64,000 nt of DNA from Puccinia triticina (GCF_026914185.1 NC_070559.1:4624001-4688000), one strand, 5' to 3'; positions 45,841 through 58,640 are shown, counted from the stretch's first letter. The notes: generated by a model not told the origin, from the sequence alone. Numbers and translations: made by a program.

Positions 45841-46444
45841 TTTATGAGGGTTTTACATGTTCCAGTTATAAAAGTGATGGGTTCCGTTGGCCAGGAAGAA
45901 AGCATAACCCACAGTCACAGAAGGGGGTTTGAGAAAATTATAGCGAGTGTTCGGTGAAGACGGAATTCCGGTATGAATGGCCGGATTCCTGGAGCAAAAG
46001 TGAAGCCGTTGTGATTGGTAGATAAATATGCACTTTTTGAGGAAGAGGATACCAGAGGAAGCTTATGCCTCAAGTGTTATGTCTCCATCATCCTCACCGC
46101 ACCCATAAAAAGATGATCTGCTTGTTGGTAGCACAAGCTGGTGTCTTGAAGCTCTGGTGCTGCCTTGCAGCTTTGAAGTTCTGAGCCTTGCGAATGTGAT
46201 GTGCCTCTCGTGGATGTTTTCAATGTGTGATCTGGGTGTGTCAGTGGGAGGTTGCGCTGGCGCACTGCTGTGTGTGCGCGGAGTTTAAACTGGCTGGTGT
46301 CCGAAACCTAACTGCCTCCCGGTTCGAGCTCGTCCGGCCTCCCAGCCACCCCAGTGACGTTGGCCGCCCTCTCCCCCCTCCCTCCGACTTCCACCTCGCT
46401 CCTCAGCAACACCCACACTCCCCACCCCCAGCTATCTGAGTATC

Positions 46445-48925
46445 ATGGCTTCCATTATTCGCTCCGCCTGCCGATCGGCCGCGCCCATCTCTCGCAGCGC
46501 CGCCTCAAACCAAGTGGTAGGTCACCCACCTCCCCCGATCGGGCCCGCTTCTGTCCTGATCAGCTCGCTCACTGATATCATCACCACCCTCCATCTGTCT
46601 CAGCTTCGCAAGCAATTGCCCACCCTTGCATCCCAGCTGCGTTTGTATGCTACCGCCAAGCCAGGTTAGCCACCCGCCCATCACACTCCCTTCGATCGGC
46701 CCTTGACCCTCTCTCCTATCACTTCCATCTAGCTGCCTCCGAGGTCTCTTCCATCCTCGAGGAGCGCATCGGTGGCTCCAGCGCCGCTGCTGATGTCCAG
46801 GAGACCGGTCGCGTAAGCAACGTTTTACCGCACCGCCGCACAGAAAGACCCTGCGATACTAACCAGCTAATTCTCTTACGTAAATCCAGGTGTTGACGAT
46901 CGGAGATGGTAAGAAGATCATGTCGATTTCGCCGATCTTACTCAACTTGCTGACTCTGCCTCTCTCTAGGTATCGCCCGTGTTTACGGTCTCCGAAACGT
47001 TCAAGGTATTCATTCTCTTGCAAGATTTTCATTCATCCATCACCTCAGCAACTGAAAACCCCCCCCCTCTGTCTACTCCCATCGTTCAGCCGAGGAGATG
47101 GTGGAATTCTCATCTGGAGTTCGCGGCATGTGTTTGAACTTGGAAGCCGACAACGTCGGTGTGACCATCTTCGGTAGTGATCGACTCATCAAGGAGGGTG
47201 ACACCGTCAAGCGAACCGGTCAGATTGTCGATGTCCCAGTCGGCCCTGAACTCTTGGGCCGTGTCGTCGATGCGCTCGGTAACCCAATCGATGGCAAAGG
47301 ACCGATCGCTTGCAAGGAGCGTCGCCGAGCTTCCTTGAAGGCTCCCGGTGTCTTGCCCCGTCGATCCGTCAACCAGCCTATGATGACCGGTATCAAGTCC
47401 ATCGACGCAATGGTACCCATCGGTCGTGGTCAGCGTGAACTGATTATCGGTGATCGACAAACCGGCAAAACCGCCGTCGCCTTGGACACCATCCTCAACC
47501 AGAAACGATGGAACGACGGTACCGATGAGACCCAAAAGCTTTACTGTGTCTACGTCGCCGTTGGTCAAAAGAGATCCACCGTTGCCCAGATGGTCCAGAC
47601 CTTGGAAGAAAACGATGCCCTGAAATACTCGATCATCGTCGCCGCCACTGCCTCCGAGGCAGCTCCTCTTCAATACCTGGCCCCCTTCTCTGGCTGTGCC
47701 ATGGGTGAATGGTTCCGTGACAACGGCAAGCACGCCTTGATCATCTACGATGACTTGTCCAAGCAGGCTGTGGCCTATCGTCAGATGTCCTTGCTCCTCC
47801 GTCGTCCTCCCGGTCGTGAGGCTTACCCTGGAGACGTCTTCGTATGTTGATCGAATCACTCCCTGCTCAATGAATCCAGGTTGGCTGATATTTGTCTCGT
47901 TTCAGTACCTCCACTCGCGTCTATTGGAACGAGCTGCCAAGATGAACGACAAATTGGGTGGTGGTTCTTTGACTGCCCTCCCGATCATCGAGACCCAGGG
48001 TGGAGATGTATCCGCCTACATGTAGGTTTAACCTCTTCTCGGCTAAGCTTTCGTGATCAACAGCTGACTTGCGTCGCTCCTGCGATCCACCGCAGTCCTA
48101 CCAACGTCATCTCCATCACGGATGGACAAATCTTCTTGGAAGCCGAGTTGTTCTTCAAAGGTGTCCGACCCGCTATCAACGTCGGTTTGTCCGTCTCTCG
48201 TGTCGGATCTGCTGCCCAGACCAAAATCATGAAGAGTGTCTCCGGGTCGCTCAAATTATATCTCGTGAGCTCAACAGTCTAGATTTTATCTGACCTGAAC
48301 CCGGCATTGAGTAGTTGTCAACAGGCCCAATACCGTGATGTCGCTGCATTTGCCCAATTCGGTTCCGATCTTGACGCGTCGACCCGTTACTTGCTCAGTC
48401 GTGGTGCCCGGTAAGTACTTTCTCAGATCTAATCTAGCGGATGTTTTCTGACTCCCATTCGGTCTACTATTGAAACCCGCAGTCTTACCGAGCTCCTGAA
48501 GCAAGGCCAATACCAACCTTTGGCTTTCGAAGTCCAGGTGCCAATCCTCTACGCTGGTGTCAACGGTATGCTTGACGTAAGTCTATCGACCCACTTGTAT
48601 TTGACAAATGCAACTCGCGAACTAACAAGGGGCGATCGGTCGGTGTCTACAGAAAGTTCCTGTTGAGAAGATTGTCAGCTGGGATCTAGCTTTCCGTGAC
48701 CATCTGAAGAACGACCAAGCCGCTCTTCTCAAAGACATCACTGGTGGAAAGATGACCCCCGAAATCGAGAGCAAGATCAAGACCGTTGTCAAGGAGTAAG
48801 TCTCAATCTATCTGTCCCCAATCACTGCTCAAACCCCCCTCTCACGCACTAATGAACCGCCTTTCTTTCTTCCCGCTTCCGCTGCTCTTTTCCTTTCTAG
48901 ATTCACCTCCAACTTCTTGCAATGA
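46445..48925 (+). CDS. ATP1: Mitochondrial F1-ATP synthase subunit alpha
   Basis: Non-catalytic nucleotide-binding subunit of the F1 head of the mitochondrial ATP synthase. Twelve short exons can be followed from [20 protein letters not shown] (Arg/Ser presequence) to FTSNFLQ and the stop. Key landmarks are [58 protein letters not shown], the P-loop [45 protein letters not shown] [32 protein letters not shown], the alpha signature [15 protein letters not shown], and [18 protein letters not shown]. The largest exon is 47,094-47,840. Intron positions are inferred from frame continuity. No damage is seen. It lies between the effector palindrome and the satellite element. Confidence 0.95.
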
Positions 48926-49313
48926 AAAGCGCATCCATCTCGTCGCGGCCTTTCTCTCCCTTGAACAAATCGTAGATCATGGCTTGTTAGACACATACAC
49001 ACCAAAAAACAAACACCAAAATCTTATTTGTTTAGTGTTGGTTTCGTTCCTCTTTTGCAAAATTACTTTCGCGCGATGACCCCGTTGTAGATCATTCCTG
49101 TCCCCGTCCTCTGGTCACATGCACTGCGACTGACAATGCCATGTAAGAGAGACAAAGCTTTGGGTGGACGGGCTCGTTGATGATACTGGCGTCCCCTCCC
49201 ACACACACACTCACGTGAAGGAATGATGTTCTTGTTTCTCACTCTTAATCAATTTGCCCAGTCCTGGTCGCTTCTGTCACAAGTCAATGAGCAAACCATG
49301 TTTGTCATCTTTT

Positions 49314-50460
49314 AGGGCCTGTACCATAGCTTTCTGCGGATTCACACCTCGGATTCCGAGCCGCCAAAAATACCGGTTCGTCAGGATTATTTTCCCTGCA
49401 CGGTTTCCCCGAGCTCAAAATCCGACCTGCTCCAAAAGGCGTACCATGGGACCGCGGATTCATCAAAAACTCCTCGGTCACTGGTACTGACCGGTCAGCC
49501 AGAGCGGTACACACCGGCCCCCTCGATGGCAGGTCCGTTCGGTCATTGAGGGCTCCCCTCAATGGGCTGTCCTCTTGGTCATCGGGATGAGTATACACTC
49601 CTCAAGATGACCGGAACGAACCGGTCATCGAGAGGAGTATGTACTCCTTAAGATGACCGGAACAAACCGGTCATCGGGAGGAGTATGTACTCCTTAAGAT
49701 GACCGGAACAAACCGGTCATCGGGAGGAGTATGTACTCCTCTAGATGGCCGGAATGAACCGGTCATCTGGAGGAGTGCATACCCTCTCAACGATCGGAAC
49801 GAACCGGTCATCAATCTACTCCTCAAGATGACCGGTTCGTTCCGGTCGTCTTGAGGAGTACATCTTTCTCTCGATGACCGGTTCGTTCCGGATCTTGGGG
49901 AGCACATACTCCTCTCGATGACCGGAACGAACCGGTCATCTCGAGAAGTACATCTTCTTCTCGATGACCGGAACAAACCGGTCATCGAGAATGTGGCGAG
50001 TGACTATTGATGGCCGGTCCAGACCGGGCATCAACGGAGGTGTGGACTCCTATCAATCACCGGTCTCCACCGGCCATTGAGAGTGCAGAACCTACTGACC
50101 AGCCATCGGTGGAGGGTGTATGCACTCCGCTCGATGACTGGCTTCGGCCGGCCATCGAGGGTGTAGTGAGCTGCTCTCGATGGCCGGTACTCCATGGGTA
50201 GGGGAGGCGATAGAGGCGATACGAAGATGTGCTGTGTATCTGATGGTGCGGGTGGCTGGGGAAGGCGTACATAATCCGAGGTGAAAAAAATAGGTCCGAC
50301 CTATTTTTCCAAACTGAGGAAAACAGACCATTTTCCTCGGATTATGAGGACGCCAATTAGGCGCTATGGTACTCCGGATTCTGGGCCGCTCGGATTTCAC
50401 AGAAAGTTGCGAATCCCGGGCAAGATCCTTGGAATCCGCGGGCTATGGTACAGGCCCGGG
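49314..50460. mobile_element. TIR-bounded element carrying palindromic satellite
   Basis: Ends GGGCCTGTACCATAGC (49,314) and the inverse GCTATGGTACAGGCCC (to about 50,460) form inverted termini, followed inward by GCGGATTC/GAATCCGC. The right end abuts another GGGCCTGTACCATAG in direct continuation. No coding sequence. The interior is the 46-bp satellite below plus diverged copies. Confidence 0.7.
49595..50010. repeat. 46-bp bi-palindromic satellite
   Basis: Units contain two self-complementary cores: GATGACCGGAACGAACCGG-TCATC and GGAGTATGTACTCC. The distance between successive GGTCATCGGG copies (49,669 and 49,715) is 46. From about 49,800 the units vary and invert. Confidence 0.9.
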
Positions 50461-50499
50461 CCTGTACCATAGTGCCAAGATTACAAACTAGGTAATTTG

Positions 50500-53020
50500 G
50501 CTTAGTTTAATTCTAGGGCTTGGAAAAACGACTCCCAAGCCCTAGGAAAACGACTCCCAAAGTTGGTTGACGCCCGCGCGACTGTTTGCAGGACGGCCGC
50601 AAATGGTCGCGCAGACCAAATCCTGGGTCGCGGATGTTTTGGGAGTTGATTTCCCAATTGCGGATGCGCAATTGGGAGTTGTTGAGATACACTCCCCAGC
50701 GATGACCTGGAGGGATCCCTCCCGGTCAATCGAGGCTGTCTGACCTCAAAGACCGGGACGGAAGGAATTCCTTCTGGTCAATCGAGGCTGCTTGCCTCAA
50801 TGACTGGGAGGAATTCTGCATATACTTTGTAATTGGTTCTGCTCTTTCCTCACTGAGAGTCAGGTGAGTGATTAATACCAAGAATTGGACCCAATACTTT
50901 TGAAGCCGCTAATCAGCAACATCTCTCCTGTTGTCAGATCCACACTCCTTTGAGTTTCATGTCATCCATCCCGTGGGTTGGTCCACGAAAAATTGCTACA
51001 GGGTTTTTGAAACAGTCTTGGGTAAAGTTGGTGATCTTTTGTACCCCACAAGACTTGAGAAATCCAGGCTGGATTTCATCTAGCTTAACCAAATCCCTCT
51101 ATTGGAGGGGGGATACTGTCCTGCAGAGACTCTCCAAAGGAGGGACTCTTGTGGGGTGGACCCCACAGGGTAGAGAATTAGAAAATTGGCATTTTCCAAT
51201 TGTTTCTGGAGGCACCATTTCTCACTGGGCAATAACAATTTCTGGGGAACAAAAGATGCACAAGATCATGAGGAATATTTGTACATACTACAGCTATTTT
51301 TCAGGGGGCTGTTGAATTCCTTTTTTGTGACTGAAATGTGTTCTGCTTCATCATGCACTGCACATAATGCACTGTAACAACAATGGGAGGCTACACTACC
51401 AGTAACAGTAGTGTAACAAAAACATAATGGAATCTGTGCCATTATTGTTACAGTGACGGTGGCAAAGCTTCTGTTACGTTTTCTTATCCCTCTCTTTTGA
51501 GCCTTGTTACATTATCCCTTGCAGTTGTAGGAGGATAACCTGTGCAAAAAAGGGGAGTTTTCCCCCTTTTATGGCATTTTTACCTCTGATAACGCGTTTA
51601 ACACATTATCTCCATTATTTTTCCCGGTATTCAGGGTGAAAACACCCTCTCTTACGTTGTCCACTGGCCCAAAGAGCAATGTTGCCAGATAACGGCAACA
51701 TGTTATCTGGTAACGGTGGGAAGTTACATTACAAAAGTCCCTCTGGATATTGTAATGTATGTAACTTCCCATTGTTGACTGTAAAGAATCCAAAACCAGC
51801 AATTTCACAACTCTGATTCCAGGTCAACAACAGGTATTGAAGATATTAAAAATAGTAAAAACATGAGGACAGCTTGGGCGATCCCAGAAATATAAAATAG
51901 ATCAAAAATGGTCCACACACTTGAGTGTGAGGTTGATTTTCAAAAAGTCCGCACAAAAACAGCTAATCTCCTGTGAGTTGAAATAGCACCAAGTCCCTCA
52001 TTTGGAGGTTGCTTTGCTCCCCTGAGGAGGGACTTAGCTAGGTTAGGGACACAATGGATGTGTATATAAATGGCATTAAAAATTGGGCTTATCCAATTGA
52101 AGAGCTAAAATGGGACCACAAAAATATCTTATTTCAAAAGAAGTGCTCATACCAATACTTCAACAGCTAGACTGCGTGCACACGCTTTGCCATGCTCTCA
52201 GAAGCAGGTGGCCCACTGCACTTGTTGCTGATTGTTCTGCAAGAAAAAATGTGTACATTTTTGGAAGCATTTTCCAGCAGCCTGCTGTGGCATCTTGCTA
52301 TGAAATAGCCAAGAACCACCCACCATTTGGATGCTTAGTTGGATGGTCTTGTGTCCATCCAACTGAGACTTACTTTGGACAGTTTGGGCACACCATCAAA
52401 AACAAGGTTTTCCAAGTGCCATCCATTGGATGGTGCTTTCCCTGCCACTAGAAACCAGCAGGAGGACCATACACATTTCCAACCAAATGTTGTCAGGTTC
52501 AACCTGTGGTGTTTCTGAGGTTGCATGTGGACTGTACCTGCCAGGGAGGCCTGGTATGGTCTATGTGAGCAGGTGTACCAGAGACCCATACCCAAGGACT
52601 CCCTCAAATGTATACATCCAGAGAGCCTGTGAGTGCCATCTGAAATTTTGACAAATTTTCCAATCACCCACCACTCTCTCCACACTGATAGTTTTGTCAA
52701 TCTCTTGTTGATTATTGAATACCTCCTGCCCAACTTTCTACTCATAGTTACTGTACTACCTTCTTGTACCTGTTTCAGCATTGTGTTGTTCATTCAAATT
52801 TTTAACCCACCTAAAAAAATCATAAGCAGGTTGTTGTTCTAATGTGTTCATATTTCTCTTGAAGCTTTTAAGATATGATGTTTTCTTTCATTTACTTTTT
52901 GCATTGAAGTATTACATTTCATCAGTATACATACTATCAAGTTGTACAAGTTGCCATCAAATCTTCCTTGATTGTTTTTGTGAAGTTAATGTGACAATCA
53001 TTCAACTTAAGTGTAATGGA
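50500..53020. other. Repeat-rich gene-free stretch
   Basis: Includes CCCGGTCAATCGAGGCTG duplicated units (50,700-50,820), a foldback at about 51,371-51,784 (CAACAATGGGAGG and the inverse CTTCCCATTGTTG), and a small AGTCCCTCA foldback at 51,989-52,037. A 113-residue frame (52,110-52,451, with HPPFGCLVGWSCVHPTET) has no recognised family and is followed by stops. It may be a transposase relic. Confidence 0.45.
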
Positions 53021-53032
53021 AAATAAAAAATG

Positions 53033-54825
53033 TTAATCAAAGGGGATCCGTCGGACCGCAGGGTTTTTGTTTTCCGAATGAGCAGCAGCAAAGCTACTAG
53101 GGATAGGGATTCCGCAACATTCCCCCCAACCTTGCTGACCTTTTACATGTAAGTGCCCAGCATGGTCTACAACCAAAGAATCTTCAGTCTTACTGTCCAC
53201 CCCCTGCAGATCAGTATCCGGGAATGGAAGCAAAGTGCCGAATAGAAAGTGCTGAGCTACTGGCAGTTTGGCAAGGACCTCCGCCTTGTACATCTTAATC
53301 ATTCCCGAGTTGACCTAGTTTGTTTTGATTGACGTCAGTTAGAACTGCTGCTTGCGATTCTATCGATGATCAGAGGGACTCACTTTGTCCCAAGTTTTAA
53401 CTCCCGAGATGTCGTCTAACATCGGAGAATGCCATCGTAAACTTGCGGTTTTGATCTGAAGTCGCGAGCAACCATCGAACATTGTGTAACACGACTTCAA
53501 ATCAGCTAAGAGCATCCAAAAACGAGGAGAAATATATCTAACTTACAGAGTTGATGAATTGGATGCAGGCTAGATACATGTATTGCTGACTGAACCCTTC
53601 CAATACATCAGGGTCATGGATCGATTTCGGCTTGAGATACTTGTGGTTCCTCAACTGGCCAGCACCAAATAGGAACGGTAAAAAGTGATAATCATCCAGA
53701 CCCCAGACTCCATGCGAACCTTAAAAATGTAATGAGAAGGAAAATACATGTCTGAGCAAATCACGCCTGCAATCTGAGTAAAAACGAGATCGGAAATTCG
53801 TACCTGCTGGCTCCAGCCAATATGTAGACTGCAAGTAGCGCATCACCTCAATATATCTGAATAGTTGGTCGGTCATAAAGAAACAAGTCAGCTTAGTTGA
53901 GTCAGGCACATAATGATTTAGTTCAACTATAATAAGAAATGAAATCCGAATGCGCAACTCAACTTCCAGAACACTTTCAAGACCACAGCCGGATAATTTT
54001 CAGTGCCCAAGACCTTCAGTTTATTCAAACAAAGTCTACGCGACAAAAAGGAATCCAGGTTGATCAGTTTCAGAGCAAATAGAGGTGGCGATTTTTGAAG
54101 AGATACAAAAAAAAACGGAACGAACAGCCAACAAAGAAAGTTCAGTTCCATTCCACTTCCATAATCGATTCGCGTTCGATTGCCCCAAGACTCGGTCAGA
54201 TAAGTCGATACTTCGGTCAGTTTGTCTTCCGGTATATCAAGCGAGCCATGTAGAACTTCCGATTCCTTGACCAAAAAAGGAAAAGCCAATACAGTCCAAG
54301 TTAGAATCAAATTTCAGCAAGGGTGATAGAAGCTTTTGATTGTCTTCAGAATAAAAAAAAAAGCTGAGACGATACAAGGAATTCAAGAGTCACCTGATCG
54401 AGTTGGTCATAAAATTCCCGAAATGTAGGATTGCCAAATCGCGATGCTTTGTTATCGACCGGCGGATGAGACAATGCGATACTCTTAATCTTTTCCAGAA
54501 TCTCGAGTAAATTTTGAATATTCTAGCGAGGAATTTTCGAGAACAAATCATATGAATTAGCTCTTCAAGAAGACAGAATAAGTATGATTGTATTTTGTCT
54601 TACATCTGATAATGGGACGGGATGATCGAGAGGGAGACCGATGATAGACTGGTTCAAGTCCTCGATGAATTCGACTACCTCGGCATGGGTCGTCGATTCG
54701 ATAAATGCCTGGAGATGGGCATTCGAGATAATCAGCTTCTTCGGTTTCGAGCTCGGTTGGAGGCTGCTTGGCGTCGCGGGATCGGCAGTGTGGGGGTTGT
54801 TGGCTGGTTGAGTGGTTTGGGTCAT
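53033..54825 (-). CDS. RRD2: Serine/threonine phosphatase 2A activator (PTPA, peptidyl-prolyl isomerase type)
   Basis: PTPA activates the PP2A catalytic subunit and has prolyl isomerase activity. About eight exons on the minus strand read in family order: LIISNAHLQAFIESTTHAEV, NKASRFGNPTFREFYDQLDQ, LTESWGNRTRIDYGSGMELN, LKVLGTENYPAVVLKVFWK, YIEVMRYLQSTYWLEPAG, SHGVWGLDDYHFLPFLFGAG, KSIHDPDVLEGFSQQYMYLA, HSPMLDDISGVKTWDK and MIKMYKAEVLAKLPVAQHFL followed by FGTLLPFPD. The GNRTRIDYGSGHE-like and EPAGSHGVWGLDD motifs are diagnostic; here GSGMELN replaces the usual GTGHEL, a change at a normally conserved His. The last exon adds a 40-residue tail. I cannot separate Rrd1 from Rrd2 with certainty, so the symbol is tentative. 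Confidence 0.88.
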
Positions 54826-55556
54826 CTTGGGTTTGGTGGTTCCTCTCGAGTTTCCGTCAAACCCACTCTGGCTTGATGTGTGGAAATATACTCAGCATTT
54901 CAACTCATCACAATCTTCATTCCAGAAGATAGAAATGCTCCCATCCAAGGTTCAACATGCTAAAGCACCTGAACATTCACTGAATGAGACAACCCTTCAA
55001 ATACTTTACAGCTAGACCCAGGAAGGTTGTTTTTTGTGACTGTCCTATTTTCTCTCTGCCAACATCAGCCTACTGACAACAGAGCACCCATTAACTTTTA
55101 TTTCCAAACATTTACAAGGCAATACCCAAAGGCTTTGACATTGGAACCATTCTTAGACATCATCATTAGCAAGCAGAGGGGACAAAGGTGTGGTGTATCC
55201 AAGGTGACTAAGCACGACAAACTGACAGGGTGAGCTTTTGCCATTTGTAATTGGGTGGGGTGGATCACACAAGAGCTGGGACAGTCATAATTTTCACTCT
55301 TGTATTAATGTAGGAACAGCAACTGCTAGATTCAAGCTCATACAGCTGGTAACCTAACTTTGCTTATTCAAAGACACTTGAAAAGGAACTATACTGAGGT
55401 AACAAAAAGCACACCACTTTTTGAGGGCCACTATAGAAGCTGTTCAAGCTGTGCTTTGGATTATAACAGTCTTTACATACAATGAGTGAGTACATTGTGA
55501 AGATGGGAATGCTAAACAAGGCTAATTTTGACCATTTTTACCTGAATATTTTAGGA

Positions 55557-57473
55557 ATGCAGAGGATCAATGCAAGTCAGCATGAACACCCCAATCCATA
55601 TATTAATTTGTAAGCCTTAATATGTTTTATTATTCTCAAAGTTTCACTTTTAAACTGATTCCACTACTTGTCAATTTTGATTAGCATACATGTTTTGGGT
55701 GATCAACCTGCTGATAAGCTGTCTAGAAACAAGACTTTCAACAATCCAGAATCTGCTAGATTGATCATGAGGGCTATTGCTGCGTAAGTTTTGAAATTTA
55801 CTGTCAATTTGTAACAAGTTCTTAATTTATTGACCATCTTCATGTTGATATTGTTTTATTTTTGTAGGCAAGTAGTGGTGAGTGTCCAACATGCCACTTC
55901 TACTATGTTGCCTTGGAATCACTAACCACTTCTTTTCCAGCCTCTTATGAAAGCTCATGGGATGGGCTTGAACAGTTTTAATGAGTATGAATGGAATTCA
56001 GAATTTGCTGGCCGCAATGTAAGTCAATTTTGGACCAGGCTCTAATCCACTGTGTCTGACTTTGTGTTAATCAATAGTGGAATGGTGGTGAAATAATTGA
56101 GCTTGTTTTGAGAAGAAAGGATGGTAGCTTCTTGGTGAGTGATTTGACTTATTTGAACACTTGTTTTGGGGGATTTCCATTGATAAACTTCTTGCTGCTT
56201 TAGCCCATGGGCTATTTGTTAACAGTGATGGCTCATGAATTGGCCCATATACATCACAGTAAGTTTGAAACAGCTTGATCACAATCAGATTTTCAGATGA
56301 TGAATTGACATTTTTTCCCAGTGAATCATGGTTAGCATTTAATAATTGAAAATGATTTCATAGGTACTTACAGTGACTTCTTCATAAGGTGCACAATTTC
56401 AGAAGTTAAACCTTCAGCTTCGTAAGGAGATACAACAGCTGCAGCAGAAAGGATACTATGGTCCAGGTTTGTCACACATTTCTTTGAATGTTGCTCAATA
56501 CTGAATACAAAAAATTGTTTTGTTTGCTTTAGGATTTTGGTCCTCTGGTAAACAATTAAGAGACTCTGCTGTAATTCATGGTGATGCAGGACTAACAGCT
56601 TCAGATTTACCTGAATATACTTGGTTAGTACCATCTTTTGAATCAACAGCCTTTATTTACATCCCCTGATAAAACTTTTCTCTTTCAGTGGAGGTTCTCA
56701 AAGACAAGGTACTAGAAGAAAGGTTTATCATCCAAGAACTGTTACCAAAAGGAAGGCAGACCGTTTTGTAGGAGAAGGACAGAAGCTTGAAGCGGATGGA
56801 CCATCATCTTTCAGGCAAGTTCTCTACTATCTATAGGTTCCATTCAGAGCTTGGCTAATATTTGATATTGTATTTAGGAAGAGAGCCAATGCAGCAGCAG
56901 CAAAGAATGCCAGGGCTCTTGCAGCTGAAAAGCGCATTCTAGAGGCTCAGAAGAGAGGATCTGATTCCAGTGCTGTTCTGGAGGAGGATGAAGAGGTTGA
57001 AGTGATCAGCTTGGAGAATGAATGGGAAGATTTTGAACCTCAAGTTTCAAAATCAGAAGCAGAGTGTGAAAATGAAAGAGGCACTTTGAGGAATGAAATG
57101 AAGGGTATATTAGCTGATTTTAGAGACTTTCAACCAACCAACCCCTCAAGCTCCAGTAAATCAACTTCTGTCAAGCCTATTAACCAAGATGACGAGATTG
57201 AAGTTCTTCAATCCAAAAAACCTGTTAGTGATGATGAAGAGATTCAGATCATTCAAAAACCTAGCTCTTCTAAATCAGAAGGCAAGAAAAGAGCTTCTTC
57301 TCAAATTTATTGGAAATGCTTGATTTGCTATGAACAGGTGAGCCATATTTACTACACCAAACTTGTGTTGAAAACTTTACTGATGTGTTTTGTGAAAACA
57401 GAACCATGTAGACTTATCTTGTTGTAACTCCTGTTTGAGACCTAAGGGTACACCAGCTCCAAAATGGAATTAG
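55557..57473 (+). CDS. WLM-domain metalloprotease, Wss1-like (DNA-protein crosslink repair)
   Basis: Wss1/SPRTN-type proteases cut proteins crosslinked to DNA and bind SUMO. Many small exons read NPYINFIHVLGDQPADKLSR, ESARLIMRAIAAQVVPLMKA, WNGGEIIELVLRRKDGSFLP, LTVMAHELAHIHHMNHG (zinc site HExxHxxxxxH), KLNLQLRKEIQQLQQKGYYG, a basic KKVYHPRTVTKRKADRF-like region, and a C-terminal WKCLICYEQNHVDLSCCNSC zinc-finger-like end. Three acidic SUMO-interaction-like motifs occur (EEVEVISL, DDEIEVLQ, DDEEIQIIQ). Two exons are tiny (10 nt GCAAGTAGTG and 9 nt TGAATCATG). Between NHG and KLNLQ (56,365-56,405) no standard splicing keeps frame, so there is either a one-base indel or gene decay. Upstream starts are uncertain. 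Confidence 0.72.
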
Positions 57474-57479
57474 CTTTTT

Positions 57480-58068
57480 CTCCTTTTTGTTCCCCTGTTT
57501 CTAACTTTTAAACCCAGATTCATTTTTTTATTGTAAACAACACCTCAACAGCTAAACTTTTGGTGTAGCAAAAGCACAGTAGGTCTAGGAAAGCTTTGAT
57601 ATTGCTATCAGCAGGGGGCTAACCGCTTTGCTGATTGTTCTACAAGAAAACAACTGTACCTCTCATCTCCAGTTGTTATTTCTTCATAATCAAATAAGTG
57701 ATCAAAAGACAATGCAGATGATATAATCAATAGTTGCAACAGTTTTGATTCAGTTTTTTGAGAAAATTGGAGCAACTACTCTGACCGGAGGAATAAATCC
57801 GTCCGATTGGAGGCATGTACACCTCTTTGACCGGAAGCATTTCTTTGACTGGAGCAATGCTTCCGGTCAAAGAGGTGAGTCCACCCAGCAAGCTGGATAT
57901 GCTTCCAGCTTGCCAGGCAGACCTCCCTCACCAAATATGTATCCAGTTCAACAAGATGACTCAATCCTGGCCAAGATGGGATATACACCACGGCACTACT
58001 TGTAAAGTGAGTCACGCGGCGGGCGGACCCATCTGTTAGATTTGGGCTGGGCCATCCTTGCATGATGT
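57480..58068. other. Gene-free stretch with GACCGGA repeats
   Basis: 57,780-57,880 has inverted TTTGACCGGAAGCATTTC/GAAGCAATGCTTCCGGTCAAAG-type units, a palindromic minisatellite fragment. No gene seen. Confidence 0.4.
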
Positions 58069-58149
58069 CAAGCTGCGAAAGATGGCACATGGGTATCCAG
58101 TACCTGCCAAAAGGTACTCATTGCTCTGGCGGGTACCCGCTCCACGTGC

Positions 58150-58640
58150 AACGGTGTATCCGCTGCGCTGCATGTAGCACAGCGAAGCGGTTAGCGCAGC
58201 AATTTTTTGGGTTGCTGCGCTGCGCGCTACGCGCAGCGGGCAGCGGGCAGATTGCTGCGCTATGCGCTTTTTAATTTTCCCGGGAAAAAAATCAAAAAAT
58301 AGCGCGCTAAAGAAGCGATCACGTAGCGGTCAGCACTGCTTTTCTCTATGCCATGTGGGATCCAAAAAAAAAAAAAAGGAAAAAGGGTTTAACATACATA
58401 AAACATGTTTACAACATAAAACTGTTCCGCTATCCGCTAATTTAGCGGGTAGCGTAGCAAATTTTTGCTTTTTGCTAATGGCCCTGGGAGGGTAGTGGAC
58501 AATCGCTGCGCGTAGCAAGTAGCACAGCGGTGTTCTTGCTGCGCTATCGCTTTTTGGTCTGGTCATGTAGCGGTCAACCGCTGCGCTACGCTAAAAGGCC
58601 GCTTTTTTTAGCGTAGCGCAGCGGATACACCGTTGCCACG
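58150..58640. repeat. GCTGCGCTAC/GTAGCGCAGC foldback array
   Basis: Same repeat type as in E1 (14.36-14.82 kb): alternating AGCGCAGC and GCTGCGCTA blocks bounded by CAACGGTGTATCCGCTGCGC and the inverse GCGCAGCGGATACACCGTTG. Confidence 0.8.

Noticed and set aside
47110..47859. 249-residue minus-strand frame
   Set aside because: Antisense of the main ATP1 exon, which carries the P-loop and the alpha-subunit signature.
49305..50400. Arg/Ser-rich repetitive frames (DDRFVPV-type repeats)
   Set aside because: Translations of the 46-bp palindromic satellite; equivalent frames occur on both strands.
52110..52651. Possible transposase-like frame (HPPFGCLVGWSCVHPTET)
   Set aside because: No DDE, zinc-finger or dimerisation motif could be located and stops follow; not called as a gene.
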